DNA from: Mesorhizobium sp. NZP2298
Lineage (GTDB): Bacteria > Pseudomonadota > Alphaproteobacteria > Rhizobiales > Rhizobiaceae
DNA: 64,000 nucleotides
Assembly (NCBI RefSeq): GCF_013170825.1
Contig: NZ_CP033365.1
Coordinates: 992,001-1,056,000 of the forward strand
Direction of reading: 5' to 3'
Shown here: positions 1 to 7,843 of the stretch, in pieces
How positions within the stretch are numbered: the stretch's first letter is position 1
Layout: each line of letters starts with the position of its first letter
Position numbers and translations under genes: made by a program
Notes under the pieces: generated by a model
The model's database searches: none
The model's input: the letters and a program-made list of their open reading frames with translations, nothing else
Told to the model about the DNA's origin: nothing

Positions 1-1
1 C

Positions 2-376
2 CGAGCCGCCTCGGAGGAGAGGCGCGGGCTGATGCGCTTCGTGCAGGCCGGTTTCAAACGCGACGTCGAAGCCGCGTCATTGCCGGTCGAGACGCGCGCC
101 TTTGCCATCGAGGAGATCGGTCAGGCGCTCGATCGCGGCTTGTTGGCGCTGGTGCTGATCGATCAGGCGCCGATGATGGGCTACACCTGCCCGCACTGGG
201 TGCTCGTCCATGGTCGTGGCGATGGCGTCTACTTCCTCAACGATCCTTGGATCGAGCCTGACCGGCTCGAACAGAAGATGGACGTTGTCGACCTTCCGGT
301 CATTGCGGCGGAGCTTGACCGGATGGCTTGGTACGGTAATCCGGCCTACCGCGCCGCTGTGCTGGTTGGGCGATAG
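2..376 (+). CDS. C39-like peptidase family protein, 3' part
   Basis: The reading frame is open from the window edge, so the true start lies upstream. The visible 124 or so residues resemble the C-terminal half of peptidase C39-like (DUF3335-type) proteins. The segment CPHWVLVHGRGDG followed by LNDPW has the His and Asp arrangement of papain-like C39 folds. The catalytic Cys, if present, would be upstream and cannot be seen. The gene is convergent with the next one, 22 bases away. Activity and substrate are unknown; the family assignment is by pattern only. Confidence 0.7.
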   Translation, partial: RAASEERRGLMRFVQAGFKRDVEAASLPVETRAFAIEEIGQALDRGLLALVLIDQAPMMGYTCPHWVLVHGRGDGVYFLNDPWIEPDRLEQKMDVVDLPVIAAELDRMAWYGNPAYRAAVLVGR

Positions 377-398
377 AGTTCGGCTATCCGCCCCGGGT

Positions 399-884
399 CT
401 AGGCTCCCAGCGGATAAGGCATGTAACCGACAAAGCCGGCGATCTTCCAGGTCCCGCCGACCTTCCGGCAGAAGTACAGCGTCTGCCATTTCAGCCGGTC
501 GACGGTGCCATCCGCCTTGGCAACGGAACCATCGAATTTCTTGTGCAGCACGGCGCGGTCGCCGTCGACATCGATGTCGCGCAGATTGGTGACGCGAAAC
601 AGCGCCTCGCGCAGCGGCTCGGCGAATTTGGTCGCGGCCGTCTCCCTGGCCTGGCGCAGCCACTCGTCGCGATAGATTTCCAGCCTCGGGAACTGCAGCC
701 GCCAGGCATCGGCGTTGGCAAGGAAATGGGCATGCATGCCGAAGAAGCTCTCGGCGACGAAATCATCCTCGACCATGGACCAGTCCTGGCCGATGAAGGC
801 GTCGATGTCGCGCCGCACCAGCATTTCCCACAGCGCGTGGCGGTCGGCGTCACCTGGTGGGAACGGGTTCTTGTCGAAAGTCAT
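399..884 (-). CDS. NTF2/SnoaL-fold protein, possible polyketide-cyclase-like
   Basis: 161 residues starting MTFDKNPFP. The frame is open further upstream, but no better start or Shine-Dalgarno site supports an extension. The alternation of an N-terminal helical part (ALWEMLVRRDIDAFIGQDW) with later beta strands (VNLRDIDVDGDRAVLHKKF, KWQTLYFCRKVGGTWKIAGF) is typical of the nuclear transport factor 2/SnoaL fold. These proteins are small ligand-binding or isomerase/cyclase enzymes. It is divergent from the RidA-amidohydrolase pair, and the shared upstream region carries a palindrome related to one next to an RpiR regulator at 10.7 kb. A related domain is fused to the monooxygenase at 7.8-9.6 kb. 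Function in the pathway is inferred from position only. Confidence 0.65.
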   Translation of the reverse strand: MTFDKNPFPPGDADRHALWEMLVRRDIDAFIGQDWSMVEDDFVAESFFGMHAHFLANADAWRLQFPRLEIYRDEWLRQARETAATKFAEPLREALFRVTNLRDIDVDGDRAVLHKKFDGSVAKADGTVDRLKWQTLYFCRKVGGTWKIAGFVGYMPYPLGA

Positions 885-973
885 TCTCGGTTTCTCCGGT
901 CTCGCATAGGCACCTTTCCGTCCCGGCGTGAAGGCCGTCCGGCAAGCGCGCACGATGCAAGCGCTCTTGTAAT

Positions 974-1005
974 AAAGCAACACGGATTTCGAAGAATGTT
1001 GCTTT
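974..1005. promoter_or_regulatory. Candidate RpiR operator, inverted repeat AAAGCAACA-N14-TGTTGCTTT
   Basis: A perfect 9-bp inverted repeat (974-982 and 997-1005) lies midway between the NTF2-fold gene (start 884) and ridA (start 1100). Its left half with adjoining bases, AAAGCAACACGGATTTC, matches AAAGCAACACGCATTTC at 10738-10754 in the gap next to the rpiR gene at all but one position. Inference: a shared operator read by that regulator, acting on both divergent promoters. Confidence 0.55.
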
Positions 1006-1099
1006 CCAACAAGGGCCCTATCGGGACCGGCCCGATCGCGGTAAATCTGCGCCGAAGCGGGCCTGGTGCCCTGCCCGTGTGATCAGAGGAGGTCGTCCC

Positions 1100-1465
1100 T
1101 TGCCCAAGCAGACTTTTGGAACATCCCATGTGCCGCTGTCGCCCGCCGTGCGTGCCGGCGACTTCGTCTATGTCTCCGGCCAGGTCCCGGTCGGCAGCGA
1201 CGGCATCGTGGTCAAGGGCGGCATTACCGAGCAGACCGAGCAGGTGCTTGCCAATGTGAAGGCAGCGCTGGCATTGGCCGGCTGCACCCTGGACGACGTG
1301 GTGAAGACCACCGTGTGGCTGGAAGACGCGCGCGATTTCGGCGCCTTCAACGCGGTCTATGCCAGGCACTTCCCGAAGAATCCGCCGGCGCGCACCACGG
1401 TGGAATCGCGGCTGATGATCGACATCAAGATAGAAGTCGAGGCGGTCGCCTACCGGCCGGTCTGA
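1100..1465 (+). CDS. RidA/YjgF/YER057c/UK114 family protein (enamine/imine deaminase)
   Basis: 121 residues from a TTG at 1100. This start is preceded by AGGAGG at 1087-1092 with ideal spacing; an in-frame GTG at 1079 lies upstream of that ribosome site and is less likely. The product has the RidA core: VYVSGQVPVG, the QTEQVLANVKAALALAGCTLDDV helix-strand unit, and the conserved Arg in PPARTTVES that binds the carboxylate of imine intermediates. RidA proteins hydrolyse reactive enamines/imines to keto acids and ammonia. It sits 31 bases upstream of an amidohydrolase in the same direction, so the pair is probably one operon releasing ammonia from a nitrogenous substrate. The family is secure; the substrate is not known. 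Confidence 0.88.
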   Translation: MPKQTFGTSHVPLSPAVRAGDFVYVSGQVPVGSDGIVVKGGITEQTEQVLANVKAALALAGCTLDDVVKTTVWLEDARDFGAFNAVYARHFPKNPPARTTVESRLMIDIKIEVEAVAYRPV

Positions 1466-1496
1466 TAAAAGACGCCACGAAGCGGAGGGTCTCCCC

Positions 1497-2732
1497 ATGC
1501 AATTCGACCTCTTGCTGAAGGGTGGCCGGCTGATCGATCCGGCGTCCGGGCTCGACGCCCAGTGCGATCTCGCCATCGCCAATGGCCGGGTCGCCACGAT
1601 CGACACCGACATCCCGGCGGATCGCGCCGCGCAGGTCGTCGACGCGACCGGCTGCATCGTCACGCCCGGCCTCGTCGACCTGCACAGCCACGTCTATTGG
1701 GGCGGCACCTCGCTTGGCGTCGATGCCGACCGGCTGGCGGCCAAGAGCGGCACCACCACCTTCATCGATGCCGGCAGTGCGGGCGCCGGCAATTTCCTCG
1801 GCTTCCGCCGCCATGTCATGGAGCGCTCCAGGGTGCGCATCCTGGCCTATGTCAACATTTCCTTTGCCGGCATCTTCGGTTTCTCGCAGACGGTGTCGGT
1901 CGGCGAGTGCAGCGATCTCAGGCTCTGCGAACCGCGCGAGGTGGTTGCCGCCGCGCGCGAGCACGCCGACGTGGTCGTCGGCGTGAAAGTCCGCTCCGGC
2001 AAGCATGCCGGCGGCACCAGCGGCATCGCGCCTGTCGATCTCGCCCTGGAGGCCGCCGACAAGGCAGGCCTGCCCCTGATGGCGCATATAGACGAGCCGC
2101 CGCCCGGCCGCTCGGAAGTGCTGCCGCGCCTGCGACGGGGCGATATCCTCACCCATTGCTTCCGGCCGTTCCCCAACGCGCCGGTCTTCGCCTCCGGCGC
2201 CGTGCGGCCCGACATGCGGCTGGCGCGTGAGCGCGGTGTCATCTTCGATCTCGGCCACGGCATGGGTTCGTTCGACTTCGAGGTCGCCCGCGCCATGCTC
2301 GCCGAGGGGCTGGCGCCCGATGTCATTTCGAGCGACGTGCACCTTTACTGCGTCGACGGGCCGGCCTTCGACATACTGGTCTGCATGTCGAAACTCCTGG
2401 CGCTCGGCATGCCGCTGGTCGAGGTCTTGCGGGCCGCGACGCAAGGACCGGCGCAGGCGATCGCACGGCCGGATCTCGGCACGTTGGCGGTCGGCACCGT
2501 CGGCGACGTCACTGTCCTTCGCCAGCGGCCGGGCCGCTTCACCTTCGTCGACGCGGTCGGCGCTTCGCTGGTCGCCGATCAGAGGCTGGTCTCGGAAGGC
2601 ATCGTCATCGGCGGCACCTGGTGGCCGAACGAGGCGGCGAACGATGTCAGCGAAACCGAGCATTTCGAGCCGCATGCCAACCACACGCATGTCGAGGTCG
2701 CCGCCCGGCATTTCGGGCATCGGCACGAGTGA
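1497..2732 (+). CDS. Amidohydrolase/deacetylase family metallohydrolase (COG3964-like)
   Basis: 411 residues, with a GGAGG-type ribosome site just upstream. The amidohydrolase metal site is visible: D61-x-H63-x-H65 (DLHSH), K164 in VVGVKVRSGK as the likely carboxylated bridging lysine, H197 (LMAHIDE), H220 (ILTHCF) and D280 (ISSDVH). The N-terminal beta domain (LLLKGGRLIDPASG) is normal for dihydroorotase/deacetylase relatives. It most resembles the amidohydrolase/EF_0837-AHA_3915 deacetylase group and probably cleaves an N-acyl or cyclic amide. It follows ridA closely in an apparent operon. The last 25 or so residues are unusually His-rich (HANHTH, HFGHRHE), which is not part of the barrel and may bind metal. 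Substrate unknown. Confidence 0.82.
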   Translation: MQFDLLLKGGRLIDPASGLDAQCDLAIANGRVATIDTDIPADRAAQVVDATGCIVTPGLVDLHSHVYWGGTSLGVDADRLAAKSGTTTFIDAGSAGAGNFLGFRRHVMERSRVRILAYVNISFAGIFGFSQTVSVGECSDLRLCEPREVVAAAREHADVVVGVKVRSGKHAGGTSGIAPVDLALEAADKAGLPLMAHIDEPPPGRSEVLPRLRRGDILTHCFRPFPNAPVFASGAVRPDMRLARERGVIFDLGHGMGSFDFEVARAMLAEGLAPDVISSDVHLYCVDGPAFDILVCMSKLLALGMPLVEVLRAATQGPAQAIARPDLGTLAVGTVGDVTVLRQRPGRFTFVDAVGASLVADQRLVSEGIVIGGTWWPNEAANDVSETEHFEPHANHTHVEVAARHFGHRHE

Positions 2733-2760
2733 GATTGTGCGAGCCTGAGCGCCGGCGTGG

Positions 2761-3342
2761 CTACGCGGGCTCCACCATGCTCAGGAACCGGTCGACATCA
2801 GTCGCCGTCAAAAGCTCCACGCGTTCGCCGATCAGATCATCGCTCCAGTTCCACCACTCCAGGGCCTGCAGGCGCTCGATGATTTCGGGCTGGAACCGGT
2901 AGCGGATGACACGGGCCGGGTTGCCGAACGCGACGGCATAGGGCGGGACGTCGCGGGTGACGATGCTGCCGGCGCCGATGATCGCGCCATTGCCGATGGC
3001 GACGCCGGCAAGAATGATCGAGCGAGCACCAATCCAGACATCGTGGCCGACCGTGATCGGCCCCTTGCCCCCTGTGCCGGGCGCATTGCGGATCTTTCCT
3101 TTGACAAACTGGATCGGAAAGGTGGTCGCGGTGTCGACGCGGTGCTCGGCCGCGCAGATAAAGAGAACATCCGGGCCAATCGAACAGAACGATCCTATTC
3201 GCACCGGCACGTTTTCGTGCGGAACGAAGAACGATCTCTTGCTGAGACCGTAGGTATGGCGACCGATCTCGACGCCGGGCAGCGGCGGCAACGGGTCCTT
3301 CTTCAATCCCAATTTTATGCGAAGTCCTCTCAGCAGCCCCAT
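2761..3342 (-). CDS. CatB-related O-acetyltransferase (left-handed beta-helix, hexapeptide repeat)
   Basis: 193 residues, with a strong GGGGGAGGAGG ribosome site upstream. The core contains hexapeptide-repeat coils ([48 protein letters not shown]) and the characteristic [15 protein letters not shown] segment, whose His is the catalytic base in xenobiotic acetyltransferases. The [18 protein letters not shown] ending is the usual C-terminal cap. It transfers acetyl from acetyl-CoA to a hydroxyl acceptor, either a sugar or a small xenobiotic. It lies alone between the amidohydrolase and the molybdenum hydroxylase operon, on the minus strand. The acceptor cannot be deduced. Confidence 0.85.
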   Translation of the reverse strand: MGLLRGLRIKLGLKKDPLPPLPGVEIGRHTYGLSKRSFFVPHENVPVRIGSFCSIGPDVLFICAAEHRVDTATTFPIQFVKGKIRNAPGTGGKGPITVGHDVWIGARSIILAGVAIGNGAIIGAGSIVTRDVPPYAVAFGNPARVIRYRFQPEIIERLQALEWWNWSDDLIGERVELLTATDVDRFLSMVEPA

Positions 3343-3442
3343 CAGCCTCCTCCCCCGAGTTGCCAGGTATTATAGCGGAGATCCTCCGTTCTGAGTGCCT
3401 CGCAAGCGATTTCGGCTCCGGCTGGTCCAGCGGCGCCGTGGA

Positions 3443-5743
3443 TCAGGCCGCCAGCGAGTAGCCCAGATCGCGCAACGGCAGCCGGCGTACCCGCTCGCCG
3501 GTGGCGGCGAAGATGGCGTTGCCGAGTGCTGGCGCCAGGGCCGGGAAGGCGGGTTCGCCCATGCCGGTCGGCGGATTGTCCGACTGGATGAAATACGGAT
3601 CGATCGTCATCGGCGCGAAAGGCATGCGCAGGATCGGATAGGCATTGTAGTTCCGCTCCTCGATCCGGCCATTCTCGATGTTGATCTTGAGGCCCATGGC
3701 GGTCGAGAGCGCATCGGTGGACGCGCCCTGCGCCTGGGCTTCGGAGCCTGCCATGTCGATGATGGGGCCGACATCGAGCACCACCACGATGCGCGCGATC
3801 CTGATCCGCTTGCCGGAGTCGACACTCAGCTCGACCGCCTGCGCGACATGGCCGGCGTGGGAATAACACCAGGCGAGGCCCAGGCCGCCGCCTTTCGGCA
3901 GCGTCTTGCCCCAACCTGCCTTGTCGGCGCACATCTTGATGACGTCGATCGCCCGCCTGGGGCTGAAGTTGACGCTCTTGTCCTTGGCCACCAGTTCGGG
4001 CACGTCGCGGCTCACCGCATCGATCAGGAACTCGACATGGTCGCGGCCGGAAGCCAGCGACAGTTCATGCATGAAGCTCTGCGCGGCGAAGACCTGGGCA
4101 TTGTCGCCCGGCGCGCGCCAGGCGCCGGTAGGGATCCTCAACGGCAACATGGTCTTGGCGCGGCGCAGATTGGGTGCCTTGATGGAATATCTCAGATTGT
4201 CGGTGAGGTTGGCGCCGGAAGCTTCTTTCTTGCCGTCGGCGGTGAAGGTGATGAAATGCTCCCGCCAGGCGTCGAGACGGCCGCCATTGTCGATCGCGCC
4301 CTTGAACTGGTGGTAGCCGGCGGGCCGGTAGAAGTCGTGGGCGAAGTCGTCTTCCCGGGTCCATTGCAGCTTGACCGGAGCACTGACCTTCCTGGCGATG
4401 GCCGCGGCCTCGCAGGCATAGTCATTGACCAGCCGCCGCCCGAAACCGCCGCCGACCCGGGTCTGGTGCATCACCACTTTATCCGGCGCAATGCCCGCCA
4501 CCTTTGCAATCAACGGCAGGCCGCGATCGGGCTGCTGGGTGGGCACCCACATTTCCATGATGCCGTCGTGCCAGTGCGCCGTGGTGTTCATCGGCTCCAG
4601 CGGCACATGGGCGGCGAAGGGATATTCGTAATAGGCTTCCACCGTCTTGGCGGCATTGGCGAAGGACTTGTCGACGTCACCGACATCGTCATCGGACTTT
4701 TGCGGGAAATCGGCCGCCAGCCTCCGGGCCTGGGCCGAGAATTGCGATGTGGAATCGCTCGACGCGTCGGTCAGGTCCCAATCCACCTGAAGCCTGTTCC
4801 TGGCCTGGAAGGCGCTCCAGGTATCCCTGGCGATGATGGCCACGCCCGGCATCACTTCGACCATCATGCCCGTACCGTCCACGGCGAAGGCGTCGAGCAC
4901 GCCGCGCTCACCCTTGATCTCGTCGACATTGAAGGATCTGACCTTGCCGCCCGCCGCCGGACATTTGGTGTAGGTGGCGTAGACCATGCCGGGAAGCTGG
5001 ACATCGATGCCGAACAGCGGCTTGCCGCTGACCACCTTGGGATCGTCGACGCCGCGATAGCGCTTGCCGATCAGGCGATAGTCCGCGCGGCTCTTCAGCT
5101 TCAAGCTCCTGGGATCGGGCACCGGCATCTTCGCCGCCGCCGCGGCAAGCGACCCATAGGTTGCGGAGCGACCGCTGGCGACATGGGTCAAGACCGAATC
5201 CCTGGCGGTGATCTGCGAGGGATCCACCGCCCACTGCCCCGCGGCGGCCGCGACCAGCATCGCCCTGGCGCCGGCACCGGCCTGGCGCAACTGGTCCCAG
5301 GCATGCGGGATGGAGGTCGAACCGCCCGCCCCTTGGCTGCCATAGACCTTGGGATTGATATCCGCCTGCTCCATGACGACATGGTTCCAGTCGGCGTCGA
5401 GCTCGTCGGCGATGATCACGCCGAAGGACGTCTTGATGCCCTGGCCGATCTCCGGGCATTTCGAATAGATGGTGATCGTGTTGTCGGGAGCGATGCGGAT
5501 GAAGGCATTCATCGCCTGGTCGTTGCCGTCAGGCGTATCGACGTTCGCCGTTTCGGCCGCGAACGCCGCGCCGCCAAGATGGAAGCCCAGCACCAGCCCC
5601 GCGGCGCCAGCGCCTGCCAATTTGAAGAAGGTGCGCCGGCCCATGGTCATCGGCGCGCTGGCCGGTGGTGCCGAGCGGACCCCGCGTATCAGCGCCGAGA
5701 GATAGGCATCGGACTGGGCAAAGTTGGACTGGGTGTCAACCAT
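3443..5743 (-). CDS. Xanthine dehydrogenase family protein, molybdopterin-binding subunit (isoquinoline 1-oxidoreductase beta-like)
   Basis: 766 residues from the ATG of MVDTQSNF; an in-frame GTG 12 bases upstream is less likely. A twin-arginine-type segment, MGRRTFFKLAGAGAAGLVLG, lies about 35 residues in, indicating Tat export. Molybdopterin-domain motifs include GGGFGRRLVNDYACEA and, near the C-terminus, MGEPAFPAL with the catalytic Glu of the xanthine oxidase family. The IorB-type architecture matches periplasmic aldehyde or N-heterocycle hydroxylases. The start overlaps the stop of the upstream cytochrome gene (ATGGTTGA, eight bases), and the 2Fe-2S subunit comes first in the operon. Electrons would pass from Mo to 2Fe-2S to cytochrome c. 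The reaction class is well supported; the substrate is not. Confidence 0.88.
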   Translation of the reverse strand: MVDTQSNFAQSDAYLSALIRGVRSAPPASAPMTMGRRTFFKLAGAGAAGLVLGFHLGGAAFAAETANVDTPDGNDQAMNAFIRIAPDNTITIYSKCPEIGQGIKTSFGVIIADELDADWNHVVMEQADINPKVYGSQGAGGSTSIPHAWDQLRQAGAGARAMLVAAAAGQWAVDPSQITARDSVLTHVASGRSATYGSLAAAAAKMPVPDPRSLKLKSRADYRLIGKRYRGVDDPKVVSGKPLFGIDVQLPGMVYATYTKCPAAGGKVRSFNVDEIKGERGVLDAFAVDGTGMMVEVMPGVAIIARDTWSAFQARNRLQVDWDLTDASSDSTSQFSAQARRLAADFPQKSDDDVGDVDKSFANAAKTVEAYYEYPFAAHVPLEPMNTTAHWHDGIMEMWVPTQQPDRGLPLIAKVAGIAPDKVVMHQTRVGGGFGRRLVNDYACEAAAIARKVSAPVKLQWTREDDFAHDFYRPAGYHQFKGAIDNGGRLDAWREHFITFTADGKKEASGANLTDNLRYSIKAPNLRRAKTMLPLRIPTGAWRAPGDNAQVFAAQSFMHELSLASGRDHVEFLIDAVSRDVPELVAKDKSVNFSPRRAIDVIKMCADKAGWGKTLPKGGGLGLAWCYSHAGHVAQAVELSVDSGKRIRIARIVVVLDVGPIIDMAGSEAQAQGASTDALSTAMGLKINIENGRIEERNYNAYPILRMPFAPMTIDPYFIQSDNPPTGMGEPAFPALAPALGNAIFAATGERVRRLPLRDLGYSLAA

Positions 5744-7099
5744 GGGGGGCCTCACTGGATTGCTGTGCCGCCTGCTGTCGCAGAGCGCTCACATCCTTGC
5801 CTGTCAGGTTCGCGCCTTTGGCGCCGAACCGGGCGGTGACGTAATTCGCCACGGCCGCGATGTCGTCGTCGGAATAGCCCTCGCCGAAGGCCGGCATGAA
5901 GATCGTGCCGTCAGCGGTCTTGCGGTTGACGCCGTTGATGACCGTCTGCGCCACATTGGTGGCGCTGGGATCGTTCACCGCGCGCACGCCGGTCAACGTG
6001 GCAAAGCCGGTGACCGGGCTGACGCCGGTCCAGTCGTGGCAGGAGGCGCAGGCGCCGGCGAAGATCTTTTCGCCATGCGAATTGGCGACCGCGGCCACGC
6101 CCTCCTTGTACGATGCGGGCGCCGCCGTCGTGATGGTGCGCGGCAGGTCGCTCGCATGGCTGGGAATGCTGCGCAGATAGGTCACCAGGGCACGGGTGTC
6201 GTCCGGCACGAGATAGCTCAGACTGTCGTCGGCGGCTTCACCCATCGGGCCGGCGGCACCGCCATGACCATTGGCGTGACCGGTGGACAGATAAGACGTG
6301 AGATCCTCGTCGCCCCAGTCGCCGAGGCCGGAAACGTTGTCACCGGTGATGTTGTAAGCGCGCCAGCCGGCTGTGAGGGCGCCCGCGAATTTGCGGTGAT
6401 TGTCGAGCCCATAGGCGAGGTTGCGCGGTGTATGGCACTCGCCGCAATGGCCCATCGCCTCGGCAAGATACGCGCCCCGGTTCCATTGCGGGCTCTGGCC
6501 GGTGTTGGGGTGGAAGCGTTCGTCGGGATTGAACATGATGTTCCAGACCGCCACCAGGCCGCGCTGGTTGAACGGCCAGGACAAGTGGTTCTGTTTCGGC
6601 GGCGCATTCACCGGCGCCAGCGTGAACAGATACGCCTTGATCGCCAGCGCGTCGGCATCCGTCATCTGGCTGTAGGAAGCGTAGGGCATGGCGGGATAGA
6701 GTTTCGCGCCGTCCGCGCGAATGCCCTTGTGCACGGCCGCCAGGAACTGGGCGTCGGTATAGTTGCCGATGCCGGTTTGCTTGTCCGGTGTGATGTTGGT
6801 CGAATAGATCGTGCCGAACGGCATGTTGAAGGCGAAGCCGCCGGCGAAGGGCGCGCCGCCCGGAGCGGTATGGCAGGCCTGGCAGTCGGCCGCATGGATG
6901 AGGTATTCGCCGCGCTTGACCAGATCGGCGCTGGCAAGCGCAGCCGGAACGCCGGTGACATCGGCGCCATGGTAATCGGCCAGCGCCACTGTCGAGCCGG
7001 CGGCAAACGACATCGGATCCCGGCCAAGATAAAGCCAGCCCGTGAAACCAAGCGCGACGACGACATGACCGCGACGAGAATGCCGATGATCTTCTTCAT
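5736..7099 (-). CDS. Tri-haem cytochrome c subunit of the molybdenum hydroxylase, frameshift near 7064
   Basis: Three c-type haem sites are present (CQACH, CGECH, CASCH), spaced as in alcohol-dehydrogenase-type cytochrome subunits. The gene starts at ATG 7097-7099, two bases after the 2Fe-2S gene stop, and encodes MKKIIGILVAV, but reading then shifts. The rest of the signal anchor (VVVALGFTGWLYLGRDPMSFA) and the whole haem domain lie in another frame. One added base near 7064-7065 (GTCATCGTC in place of GTCATGTC on the coding strand) would give a continuous MKKIIGILVAVIVVVALGFT anchor. This is either a sequencing error or a real loss of function. The body of about 440 codons is intact and ends overlapping the molybdopterin subunit. 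Role: periplasmic electron acceptor. Confidence 0.82.
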
Positions 7100-7101
7100 G
7101 G

Positions 7102-7560
7102 TCAGGCCGATTTTGCGGCGGCGTTCTTGATGGCGCGACGGATGCGGATATAGGTCCCGCAACGGCAGAGATTGCCTGCCATGGCCGCATCGATGTCGGC
7201 GTCGTCGGGTTGGGGATTGTCGTTGAGAAGCGCCGTGGCCGACATGATCTGGCCGGCCTGGCAATAGCCGCATTGCGGCACCGCGGCTTCGATCCAGGCT
7301 TGCTGGACCTTGGCGCCGGTGGGCGTGCCGCCAATCCCTTCGATGGTGACGACGGCGCGGGTGCCGACATCGCCAACGGTCAGTTGGCAGGACCGCACTG
7401 GCTTGCCGGCCACATGCACCGTGCAGACGCCGCATTGGGCGATACCGCAGCCATATTTGGTGCCGACCAGGTTGAGATGGTCGCGCAGAACCCACAGAAG
7501 CGGCATGTCCTCCGGCACATCGACATCGCGTGACTGCCCGTTGATCGTAAGCGTGAGCAT
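7102..7560 (-). CDS. (2Fe-2S)-binding protein, small subunit of xanthine dehydrogenase-family oxidoreductase
   Basis: 152 residues from the ATG of [10 protein letters not shown], with a GGAG ribosome site. Both iron-sulfur centres are complete: a plant-type cluster with C38, C43, C46 and C58 (CGIAQCGVC...C) and a second cluster with C97, C100, C132 and C134 (CGYC...CRC). This is the IorA-type subunit that moves electrons from the Mo centre to an external acceptor. It is the first gene of a three-gene operon followed by the cytochrome c and Mo subunits. No XdhC-type maturation gene is present in the window, so cofactor insertion must be supplied from elsewhere. Confidence 0.92.
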   Translation of the reverse strand: MLTLTINGQSRDVDVPEDMPLLWVLRDHLNLVGTKYGCGIAQCGVCTVHVAGKPVRSCQLTVGDVGTRAVVTIEGIGGTPTGAKVQQAWIEAAVPQCGYCQAGQIMSATALLNDNPQPDDADIDAAMAGNLCRCGTYIRIRRAIKNAAAKSA

Positions 7561-7843
7561 ATCTCCATCCCTGCCTGAAACCGATGAACAGAATTCGTCC
7601 ATCAGATTCTAGGGGACAGGGACTCAGCGAGTAGGGCGCGGCCGTTCACATTTAAGACATCGCCGGCGGCTGCCCGAGCGATCGGCGAACTGGAAGGATT
7701 ATCGCGAGCGACCGCGCGTGCCCGTGTCGCCTACGGTCTCAACAGACTGACGTCGTCCGTCGCGCCTTGCAGCGTCGTTGCGGATCTGCCGCTCCCGTTT
7801 GGTCAGTGATCGCTCCTCCCTCAACAGGGGGAGTCGGGCAGCT

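Noticed and set aside
1079..1099. GTG start for ridA
   Set aside because: It precedes the AGGAGG ribosome site; the TTG at 1100 is at the right distance.
1425..2726. 433-residue open frame opposite the amidohydrolase
   Set aside because: Shadow frame; the metal-site residues on the plus strand are complete.
3395..5839. 814-residue open frame on the plus strand opposite the molybdopterin subunit gene
   Set aside because: It is the antisense frame of a GC-rich gene with strong GC3 bias; the minus-strand reading has full family motifs and a ribosome site.
7050..7070. Programmed frameshift for the cytochrome
   Set aside because: No slippery heptamer with downstream structure is evident, and the shift falls within the signal anchor where no known system uses frameshifting.
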